Shown piece by piece: positions 9,350-16,027 of a stretch of 64,000 bases of DNA. The notes beneath the pieces were generated by a model. The model searched no databases. It was not told the DNA's origin and was given only the letters and a program-made list of their open reading frames with translations. Position 1 is the first letter of the stretch. Every line of letters begins with the position of its first letter. Source of the stretch: Pseudomonas sp. ANT_H12B (GTDB lineage Bacteria > Pseudomonadota > Gammaproteobacteria > Pseudomonadales > Pseudomonadaceae). Location: the NCBI RefSeq assembly GCF_008369325.1, contig NZ_VOBI01000021.1, forward strand, positions 1 through 64,000. The letters run 5' to 3'. Both the position numbers and the translations under genes were made by a program.

Positions 9350-10089
9350 GGCAAGGCAATCAACGAGGCAAAGTTAAGACACTGGAACCACGGCACGACT
9401 TTCGAGAACCCGGCAGCCAACAGGCGCTCGCGGTGTTCTTCGAGGCTGTCGGGCTTCATGACGTTTTCGATGGCGCTGCGCTTCTGGGCGATTTCCAGTT
9501 CGCTGTAGCCGTTGGCGCGTTTGAAGGCCACGTGCAGGTCGGTGAGCAACGCGTGTTCTTCAGGATCGTTGAAGCGCAGCTTCTCCGAGAGGATCAAGGC
9601 ACCGCCGGGCAACAGCGACTGTTGGATACGGCTGAGCAACGCGGTGCGCTGGTCCGGGGCGATGAATTGCAGGGTGAAATTCAGCGCCACCACCGAGGCT
9701 GGCTGAAACTCGAGGGCGAGGATGTCGCCTTCGATCACTTCCACCGGCAGCAACTCCTGAAACATCGAGTCCTGACCGTTGAGGTATTCGCGGCAGCGTT
9801 CGACCATCGCCGCCGAGTTATCCACAGCGATGACGCGGCAGCCATCGGTGCGCACGTGGCGGCGCAGGGCCTGAGTTACCGCACCCAGCGACGAGCCCAG
9901 GTCGTAGAGCACGCTGTTGGGTTGGGCAAACTGCGCGGCGAGCACGCCGAGGTTTTCAACGATGGTTGGATAACCGGGCACCGAGCGCTTGATCATGTCC
10001 GGGAACACCCGCACCACGTCCTCGTTAAAGGCGAAGTCAGGCACCTGGGCCAAAGGCTGGGCGAAAAGGCGATCGGGGTCTTTGCTCAC
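9346..10089 (-). CDS. cmoA: Carboxy-S-adenosyl-L-methionine synthase
   Basis: 247 residues. It converts SAM and prephenate to carboxy-SAM, the substrate for CmoB. The fold signature LYDLGSSLGAVTQAL and the VIAVDNSAAMVERC motif are seen. I place the start at GTG 10089 (reads SKDPDRLFAQPLAQVPDFAFNE), where family homology begins. The longer in-frame extension to 10209 runs into a dispersed repeat and looks non-coding. It is the upstream gene of the cmoA-cmoB pair. Confidence 0.93.
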   Translation of the reverse strand: MSKDPDRLFAQPLAQVPDFAFNEDVVRVFPDMIKRSVPGYPTIVENLGVLAAQFAQPNSVLYDLGSSLGAVTQALRRHVRTDGCRVIAVDNSAAMVERCREYLNGQDSMFQELLPVEVIEGDILALEFQPASVVALNFTLQFIAPDQRTALLSRIQQSLLPGGALILSEKLRFNDPEEHALLTDLHVAFKRANGYSELEIAQKRSAIENVMKPDSLEEHRERLLAAGFSKVVPWFQCLNFASLIALP

Positions 10090-10187
10090 GGCGGTTCCAG
10101 CGGCGTAGATGGAAAAGGCCGGCATTTTAGCCAACTTGGCGCGCGGATGCGCGGGTTGTCTGATAAACCGCCGGGCATACTTCGCAC

Positions 10188-10240
10188 TGATCGTTCCCAC
10201 GCTCTGCATGGGAATGCCACCCGGGACGCTCCGCGTCCCT
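10188..10240. repeat. Half copy of the TGATCGTTCCCACGC dispersed repeat
   Basis: It begins TGATCGTTCCCACGCTCTGC and continues with GGGACGCTCCGCGTCCC. The same sequence family forms a full inverted element at 15013-15126. It lies between cmoA and the YhhN-family gene. Confidence 0.75.
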
Positions 10241-10250
10241 TCGCGATCTG

Positions 10251-10886
10251 TCAGCGCGGTTTTTCAGCGAACGCCGACGCCGTGATCCCCCATTGCCCCA
10301 GCCAGTAGCTGAGGATGATCACGTAAGGCGCAGCATGAAACGGCGAAACAAATCGATTGATGCCAATCACGCTGTCGGAAAACACAAACGCCACGGCACC
10401 CGCCGCCGCCAGCAGCGCCGAGCGCTTGGGCACATCGGTGCCGAGCCGGGCCAGCGCCCGCCAGAGCATGGCGCTGATCGCCAGACCATAAACGATCACC
10501 GGCACCAGCAACGGCCCCAAACCGTTTGAAATCAGAATCCCCAGCAGCACGGCGCCAACACCGAGGGCCAGGATCAGCGGCAACACCGCCAATCGCCGGC
10601 AATCGCTCAAATAAGCTTTCAGATAGGCGAGATGGGCGACCAGAAACGCCCCGAGACCGAACACGAACAAATCCACCGGCCATGCCAGCAAGACATCGCC
10701 GACCAGAGAGAAAATCAAGCCAAGGCTGATCCAGCGCCGATACTCGCTGGGCGGTGCGTCGTGCAGCCAACCAAGCAGGGCCAGCACCGGCATCGGTTTG
10801 ACCAGCAGGCATAGCAGCGTCGCATGCACGCTGAGGCCATACACAAAGCTCACCGCGCCCATCAACGCAAGAATCAGCCAACCCAT
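10251..10886 (-). CDS. YhhN/TMEM86-family integral membrane protein (lysoplasmalogenase-like)
   Basis: 211 residues with about seven or eight hydrophobic helices. The conserved family motifs SLGLIFSLVGDVLLAWP and AFVFSDSVIGINRF (FSD-x-x-I) are visible; these polar residues line the active site in TMEM86B-type lysoplasmalogenases. The bacterial substrate is uncertain. The gene follows the I42 inhibitor-like lipoprotein gene by 2 nt, so the two are probably co-transcribed. Confidence 0.85.
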   Translation of the reverse strand: MGWLILALMGAVSFVYGLSVHATLLCLLVKPMPVLALLGWLHDAPPSEYRRWISLGLIFSLVGDVLLAWPVDLFVFGLGAFLVAHLAYLKAYLSDCRRLAVLPLILALGVGAVLLGILISNGLGPLLVPVIVYGLAISAMLWRALARLGTDVPKRSALLAAAGAVAFVFSDSVIGINRFVSPFHAAPYVIILSYWLGQWGITASAFAEKPR

Positions 10887-10888
10887 GA

Positions 10889-11281
10889 TCAGTTAACCGA
10901 GATCGCGCAGTCGAAGGTGTCCACGGCCGGCACTTCCGGCGCCCAAGGCTGCTGGGACGTCAGGCGCAAACGCCCGGTACCGGTAGCGACCGCTTGAAAG
11001 CGCCAGGTCGAGATCCCGGCCGCGCCGACGACGCCAGCGTCTTCCGGGTTGCTGTAAACCTCGGGGCTGAGCGCGCGCAATACGCCACCGGCCGAATCCT
11101 GGATCGCCCAGCGGTAACCCGTAGTCGGGTTGCTGGGCAGGGTCAGGATCAGGTTTTGCCCGTTGTGCAGCTTCGCCGGGCATTCGCTTTGTTTTTCCAC
11201 GGTCACGTTCTGTTTCGGTTGCGTGGAACAGGCGGCCAGCAGGGCGAGGCTGAGGGGGACAAACAGGCGGGTGGGGGACAT
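10889..11281 (-). CDS. Chagasin/I42-family protease-inhibitor-like lipoprotein
   Basis: 130 residues. The N-terminus (LFVPLSLALLAAC) is a lipoprotein signal with lipobox LAAC, so the mature protein should be lipid-anchored. It contains the I42 core motif NPTTGYRW and the later WRFQAVATGTGRLRLTSQQPW strand pattern, which form inhibitory loops against papain-like cysteine proteases in chagasin. The start is ATG 11281; an upstream in-frame ATG at 11335 would bury the signal peptide. A target protease is not evident nearby. Confidence 0.85.
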   Translation of the reverse strand: MSPTRLFVPLSLALLAACSTQPKQNVTVEKQSECPAKLHNGQNLILTLPSNPTTGYRWAIQDSAGGVLRALSPEVYSNPEDAGVVGAAGISTWRFQAVATGTGRLRLTSQQPWAPEVPAVDTFDCAISVN

Positions 11282-11415
11282 AAGGTCAGTGGCTCCGGCA
11301 TTTACGACGAACGGCGAGCATAACTGAAGTAGCACCGGATGCTAATTGGACGGTGCCAAAAATCTCACCGACAACTTGCCCACGTCGTCGGCAGATTCCG
11401 CAATGCGTTAACCTC

Positions 11416-11844
11416 TTAGGGGATTTGAATGCCGAAGATGCTTTCAATATTTAACGATTTCTGATGGACCAAAAAAACAATGTCCAGATGCCCGTAATAA
11501 AGTTTTTTTATCGGGTCAAGGCATATCGTTATTTGTCCATCTTGCGGGGTGCTGTCAAAGTGCTGGCCGTCTTTCATGCCGTTGTAACTAACCTTGATGA
11601 GCTCTTTCTCCAGCGGATAGTTATAGCGTCCATTCGGAGGCAAATCCTGCTGCCCATTACCAAGAATGCTGTCCACAATATCTATTCTAAAATCAAAACC
11701 GGTCAGGTCCTGCCAGCGCGAGCCTTGCAGGGTGACAACGTTACTATAGATAGTCCCATATAGTTTGTTGGCGGGCAGAATTTCATGGTTAATGTCGAAT
11801 TTCCATATGCCTGTGGCTGACTGTTGAGTGGGGGAGTTGTTCAT
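11416..11844 (-). CDS. AT-rich orphan protein, function unknown
   Basis: 142 residues with no family I recognise. It has no signal peptide and no membrane segment. It is rich in beta-prone aromatic and Gly residues (GIWKFDINHEI, GHLDIVFLVHQ). Base composition is much lower in GC than the neighbours, and codons such as ATA and AAA are frequent, which suggests recent acquisition. It stands alone between the I42/YhhN pair and lon, transcribed in the same direction. A ribosome site (GAGCAGGT) precedes the ATG, supporting translation. Confidence 0.6.
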   Translation of the reverse strand: MNNSPTQQSATGIWKFDINHEILPANKLYGTIYSNVVTLQGSRWQDLTGFDFRIDIVDSILGNGQQDLPPNGRYNYPLEKELIKVSYNGMKDGQHFDSTPQDGQITICLDPIKKLYYGHLDIVFLVHQKSLNIESIFGIQIP

Positions 11845-11983
11845 ACCTGCTCCGGGTTTGAATTTATAAAAAGATTCAGCCCGGTTAGTTTTGGAATTTG
11901 TCAGTCGTAATGTCTACTGTCATAAATAACAGTGTTTAGTAACGTTTCTCTATAGGTGTGCAGTATTTAAAGCATAAAGCGAA

Positions 11984-12009
11984 ACGCTGCCAATCGAGGT
12001 TGACAGCGT
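11984..12009 (-). terminator. Possible terminator after the Lon-type gene
   Basis: Read on the minus strand, ACGCTGTC...GGCAGCGT forms an 8-bp stem (one wobble) with a 10-nt loop, 12 nt past the lon stop codon. It is followed by TTCGCTTT, a weak U tract. Confidence 0.5.
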
Positions 12010-12020
12010 CTCAGTCGAAG

Positions 12021-14438
12021 TCAGAACAATATCTTCGCCACATCCGCGAAACGTTTGGCAAAGTGCACGGTAATTCCCTCCTTGAGGTAATCCGGCAATT
12101 CGTCAAAGCTTCCACGGTTAGGCTCTGGCAGGATCAGTTCGAAGATCTTCTGCCGCCGCGCCGCGATCACTTTCTCGCGCACCCCGCCAATCGGCAGTAC
12201 ATGCCCGGTCAGCGTCAGTTCGCCGGTCATGGCGATGCCTTTTTTCGGTGCCTGGTTGCGGGCGAGGGAAAGCAGGGCGCTGGCCATCGTCACGCCCGCG
12301 CTCGGGCCGTCTTTCGGGGTGGCGCCTTCTGGCACGTGCAGGTGGACGAAAGCTTCGTCGAAGAACTTCGGATCCCCACCAAACGACTTCAGATTGGAGC
12401 TGACGTAGCTGTAGGCAATTTCTGCCGACTCCTTCATCACATCGCCCAGTTGCCCGGTGAGTTTGAAGCCCCGGTTGAGCGTGTGAATGCGCGTGGCTTC
12501 GATCGGCAGGGTCGCGCCGCCCATGCTGGTCCAGGCCAGCCCCGTGATGACGCCGGTACCGGACAGCACTTGCTCGTTGCGGAAGACTGGATGACCGAGT
12601 GAGGCTTCGAGGTCTTTCGGGCCGATCTTGATCACCGCTTTCGGCTCGTCGATCAATTTCACCACGGCTTTGCGCACCAGTTTGCCCAGTTCTTTTTCCA
12701 AGTGGCGCACCCCGGCTTCACGGGCATATCCGTCGATCAATGCTTTCAACGCGCTGTCGCTGATGCTCAGGCTGCCTTTGGACACGCCGGCCTTTTCCAG
12801 TTGCTTGGGCCACAGGTGACGCTTGGCGATGGCGATTTTTTCTTCGGTGATGTAACCCGACAGACGGATGATTTCCATCCGGTCCAGTAACGGGCCGGGG
12901 ATTGAGTCCAGGGTGTTGGCGGTGCAGATGAACAGCACTTTCGACAGGTCCAGACGCAGGTCCAGGTAGTGGTCGAGGAATTCGACGTTCTGTTCCGGGT
13001 CGAGGGTTTCCAGCAGCGCCGAGGCCGGGTCGCCCTGGTAGCTCTGGCCCATCTTGTCGATCTCGTCGAGCATGATCACCGGGTTCATCACTTCGACGTC
13101 TTTCAACGCATGGACGAGTTTGCCCGGCTGCGCGCCGATGTAGGTGCGTCGATGGCCCTTGATCTCGGCTTCGTCGCGCATGCCGCCGAGGCTGAAGCGG
13201 TAGAACGGCCGGCCGAGGGATTCGGCAATGGATTTGCCAACACTGGTTTTACCTACGCCCGGCGGGCCGACCAGCAGCACGATGGAGCCGCTGATCTCGC
13301 CTTTATATGCACCGACCGCGAGGAATTCGAGGATGCGGTCCTTGATGTCGTCGAGGCCTGCGTGGTGTTTGTCCAGGACTTTGCGCGCGTGCTTGAGGTC
13401 AAGTTTGTCCTCGCCGTACACGCCCCACGGCACCGAGGTCGCCCAGTCGAGGTAGTTGCGGGTGACCGCGTATTCCGGCGAACCGGTTTCGAGGATCGAC
13501 AGTTTGTTCATTTCCTCTTCGACGCGTTTTTGCGCCTGAGCGGGCAGAACCTTGCCTTCCAGGCGCTGTTCGAACTGTTCGATGTCGGCGCTGCGGTCGT
13601 CCTTGGTCAGGCCCAGCTCTTGCTGGATGACCTTGAGTTGTTCTTTGAGGAAGAACTCGCGCTGATGCTCGCCGATCTTGCGGTTAACTTCGGCGGAAAT
13701 TTCTTTTTGCAGGCGCGCGACTTCGACTTCCTTGCGCAGCATCGGCAGGACTTTTTCCATGCGCTTGAGCATGGGCACGCAATCGAGCACTTCTTGCAGT
13801 TCGTTGCCGGTGGCCGAGGTGAGGGCGGCCGCGAAGTCGGTCAGCGGCGACGGGTCGTTGGGGCTGAAGCGGTTGAGGTAGTTCTTCAGCTCTTCGCTGT
13901 ACAGCGGGTTGAGCGGCAGCAGTTCCTTGATCGCGTTGATCAGCGCCATGCCGTAGGCCTTGACCTCGTCGGTCGGCTCGGTGGGCTGGTGCGGGTATTC
14001 GACTTCCACCAGGTACGGCGGGCGATGGTGTTTGAGCCAGGTGCGAATGCGCACACGGGTCAGGCCTTGGGCGACGAATTGCAGTTTGCCGTTTTCGCGA
14101 CTGGCGTGGTGAACCTTGACCAGGGTGCCATAGAGCGGCAGGACCGAGGTGTCGAAATGGCGCGGGTCTTCCTGGGGGGTGTCCATGTAGAACAGGGCCA
14201 GGGAGTGGTGCTCGGAATTGCTGACCAGGTCCAGGGTTTCGGCCCACGGTTCTTCATTGACGATGACCGGCAGCACTTGGGCCGGGAAGAACGGGCGGTT
14301 GTGGATCGGGATGATGTAGACCTTGTCCGGCAGGTTCTGGCCTGGCAGGGCGAGGCCTTTGCCGGTGGAGTGGTGTTCGGCGTTCTCTGGGTCGGCGTAT
14401 TCGCTCGGGTCTTCGGGGAATTCTTGCTGGTCGCTCAT
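12021..14438 (-). CDS. ATP-dependent Lon-type protease, possibly the AsrA-like paralogue
   Basis: 805 residues from ATG 14438. Order: N-terminal LON substrate domain (about 45-245), coiled region, AAA+ module with Walker A GPPGVGKTSVGKS and Walker B VIMLDEID, and C-terminal protease domain with Ser713 (KDGPSAG) and Lys756 (REKVIAARR), 43 residues apart as in E. coli Lon. The acidic leader (DQQEFPEDPSEYADPENAEHH) and IPIHNRPFFPAQVLP opening differ from the housekeeping Pseudomonas Lon as I recall it and resemble the second Lon, AsrA. It is not flanked by clpX or hupB, which also argues for the paralogue. Confidence 0.88.
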   Translation of the reverse strand: MSDQQEFPEDPSEYADPENAEHHSTGKGLALPGQNLPDKVYIIPIHNRPFFPAQVLPVIVNEEPWAETLDLVSNSEHHSLALFYMDTPQEDPRHFDTSVLPLYGTLVKVHHASRENGKLQFVAQGLTRVRIRTWLKHHRPPYLVEVEYPHQPTEPTDEVKAYGMALINAIKELLPLNPLYSEELKNYLNRFSPNDPSPLTDFAAALTSATGNELQEVLDCVPMLKRMEKVLPMLRKEVEVARLQKEISAEVNRKIGEHQREFFLKEQLKVIQQELGLTKDDRSADIEQFEQRLEGKVLPAQAQKRVEEEMNKLSILETGSPEYAVTRNYLDWATSVPWGVYGEDKLDLKHARKVLDKHHAGLDDIKDRILEFLAVGAYKGEISGSIVLLVGPPGVGKTSVGKSIAESLGRPFYRFSLGGMRDEAEIKGHRRTYIGAQPGKLVHALKDVEVMNPVIMLDEIDKMGQSYQGDPASALLETLDPEQNVEFLDHYLDLRLDLSKVLFICTANTLDSIPGPLLDRMEIIRLSGYITEEKIAIAKRHLWPKQLEKAGVSKGSLSISDSALKALIDGYAREAGVRHLEKELGKLVRKAVVKLIDEPKAVIKIGPKDLEASLGHPVFRNEQVLSGTGVITGLAWTSMGGATLPIEATRIHTLNRGFKLTGQLGDVMKESAEIAYSYVSSNLKSFGGDPKFFDEAFVHLHVPEGATPKDGPSAGVTMASALLSLARNQAPKKGIAMTGELTLTGHVLPIGGVREKVIAARRQKIFELILPEPNRGSFDELPDYLKEGITVHFAKRFADVAKILF

Positions 14439-14587
14439 GGGGCACCTGCGCAATTGGGTATGGGTGTTAGATGGGGCGGGTGGTGGGTGGTTTCAATGGC
14501 AGGGTGCTTTTCGTGATGTGTGTTCGGGTTTTTGACAGGTGCTTTGACTTGGCGGCCTTTGGGCCGACCATGTTGTGGGTTGACCGG

Positions 14588-14975
14588 GTACATATCCATT
14601 CCTGCGGTAACGGCGGCTGGCGGTTTCGCCCTTACGGCGACTCACTTTTTTTTCAAACGCCAAAAAAAAGTAAGCAAAAAAAGGCTCGCCCCGAGCGTCC
14701 GGCCCCTCGCTTGGGCTCGGCGTTCCTTCGCTCCGGTATCCATCCGGGGACACTGCCCTCCGGTCTGCTTCGCGACGACCTACATGCAGCGTGTTCGACT
14801 GCGTCGAACGGCGCTGCGCGCCACTCCCCGGATGAACACCTCCACTCAGCCTCCCGAAGGGGCGGGTGGGTCAAGATCAAGAGCTGCAGGCGAGCTAACG
14901 CTCGGCCTGATGAGTGGTTTAGAGCGGGCGGGTGTACGCCGAACACTGTGGGAGCTGGCTTGCCTGCGATGGCGG
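14588..14975. repeat. Long Pseudomonas intergenic repeat region, copy 1
   Basis: It starts GTACATATCCATTCCTGCGG and continues with GGCGGCTGGCGGTTTCGCCCTTACGGCGACTCAC in segments, a T-tract and matching A-tract (14648-14681), then GC-rich repeat sequence to a GTGGGAGCTGGCTTGCCTGCGATGGCGG-like REP variant at about 14947-14975. The first 65 bp match the ends of the 44496-44730 element. I see no credible gene between 14439 and 15161; short open frames on both strands are low-complexity translations of repeats. Confidence 0.7.
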
Positions 14976-15012
14976 CCTGACAGCCGACCGGTCTCTTTCT
15001 GCTGCACCCAGT

Positions 15013-15126
15013 TGATCGTTCCCACGCGCAGCTAAGGAATGCAGCCAGGGACGCTCCGCGTTCCGCTTTCGGATGTGACGCAGAGCGTCATGGGATGCGT
15101 TCCTTTGCTGCGCGTGGGAACGATCA
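15013..15126. repeat. 114-bp inverted-repeat element
   Basis: The outer 20 bp (TGATCGTTCCCACGCGCAGC) are exactly repeated in inverse at the other end, and the homology continues imperfectly inward (GGACGCTCCGCG against CGCAGAGCGTC), so almost the whole element is one large hairpin. A half copy is at 10188-10240. Confidence 0.85.
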
Positions 15127-15161
15127 AACGATCAACAAATCGCGGCGAGGGAGCACTGCGT

Positions 15162-15524
15162 TTACTGAAGTGGTTCGATTTGATCCAGCACTCGGTTCGC
15201 GGTGATCTCCGCCAGCATGATGCTGTTTGAAATGCCTAGCAGGGCATTGCGTGCTCCACCGTCCAGATGGTCGACCAAGTGATGGACCATCACATCGACA
15301 GAGGCCAACGTCTCGACCAGATAAACCACCAGGGTTTCGGTCGTGGCGGCTGGGTCCACCGTGAACAGGGTGCTGGGCGTGCGTGGGGTGGCTTTGATGT
15401 CGGCAATCGACGGGAAGTGGAAATCGAGGGCGCGTTCAGCGGCTTCGTTGAGTTTGTTTGAATCGGCAGATTCGTAGGGGGAAACAGCGGCAGTTTCGGG
15501 GGGATTTGGTGTTGCTTTGAACAT
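15162..15524 (-). CDS. DUF6124 family protein
   Basis: 120 residues from ATG 15524. It has the form common in Pseudomonas: MFKATPNPPET start, a Pro/Ser-rich linker, LNEAAERALDFHF, then a helical C-terminal half (ETLVVYLVETLASVDVMVHHLVDHLDGGARNALLG in two parts, AEITANRVLDQIEP). There is no signal peptide or catalytic motif. The function is unknown; related short Pseudomonas proteins often occur as scattered single genes with a conserved structured leader, as here. The start is set by the family N-terminus; a longer in-frame extension to 15821 translates the leader. Confidence 0.8.
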   Translation of the reverse strand: MFKATPNPPETAAVSPYESADSNKLNEAAERALDFHFPSIADIKATPRTPSTLFTVDPAATTETLVVYLVETLASVDVMVHHLVDHLDGGARNALLGISNSIMLAEITANRVLDQIEPLQ

Positions 15525-15539
15525 GGTGAAGCTCCATTC

Positions 15540-15690
15540 GAGGACCGGGAGTTCGCCACGACTGCGACCAAGCAGTTGGGTGGCGAACCATACGCAGGTT
15601 GGTCGACCAGGGAATGGAACCCGGCAGGGCCGAAGCCCTCCCACGCACAGCTCGCCATGAAGCAAGCACGAAAAGTGCGCCATTCTAAAC
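15540..15690 (-). ncRNA. Candidate structured leader RNA of the DUF6124 gene
   Basis: On the minus strand, GTTCGCCAC and GTGGCGAAC (15580-15588 and 15551-15559) form a perfect 9-bp stem around a 20-nt loop that itself contains CCAA-CTGC-TTGG. Upstream, GGAGGGCTTCGGCCCTGCCGG adds another GC-rich hairpin. I recall the same block recurring before DUF6124-type genes in Pseudomonas. It may be a cis-regulatory or antisense-type RNA; similarity to the C4 antisense RNA class is only a hypothesis. Confidence 0.4.
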
Positions 15691-15850
15691 CTGGGCGACC
15701 AAACCCGTTCGCTGAATTTGCAGCGACTCTCAAAGCCTATCTCCCCAACTTCCGAGACGACAACCGACAGAGCCTGTCGGAATCCTCTCCAGGCCCCGCT
15801 AAATCTGTAGGACATACGCAAATTTTTTCAGGCCGATCACGATCAAAATG

Positions 15851-15939
15851 CGGGAGCGAGCCTGCTCGCGAAGGCTGTTTAACATTCAACATTGGAGGTG
15901 CTGACACACCGCTTTCGCGAGCAGGCTCGCTCCCACAGG
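15851..15939. repeat. REP pair 3
   Basis: GGGAGCGAGCCTGCTCGCGA and its inverse flank a 40-50 bp centre (AACATTCAACATTGG). It lies between the DUF6124 leader and the end of gcd. Confidence 0.9.
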
Positions 15940-15972
15940 GGATGTGCGGTGGAACGGGAAATCCAGCGGCCA

Positions 15973-16008
15973 CAAAAAAAGGCGACCCCCTCACAGGAGT
16001 CGCCTTTG
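15973..16008 (-). terminator. Rho-independent terminator of gcd
   Basis: On the minus strand, AAAGGCGACTCC, a short loop and GGGTCGCCTTTTTTT form a strong GC stem followed by a run of seven U. It begins 20 nt after the gcd stop codon. Confidence 0.9.
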
Positions 16009-16027
16009 CTTCAAACGCCGCTAAACC

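Noticed and set aside
8749..10308. 519-codon plus-strand frame opposite cmoB and cmoA
   Set aside because: It spans two well-identified minus-strand genes and has no recognisable domain.
12969..14516. 515-codon plus-strand frame opposite the Lon-type gene
   Set aside because: Valine, phenylalanine and glutamate-rich translation of the antisense strand; the Lon motifs on the other strand are decisive.
14471..15035. Overlapping short frames of about 170 codons downstream of lon
   Set aside because: They read through dispersed repeats, lack ribosome sites and encode Arg/Ser/Pro-rich low-complexity sequence.
14588..15126. Possible CRISPR array in the repeat-rich region
   Set aside because: The repeats are palindromic and irregularly spaced with no unique spacers, and no cas genes are near.
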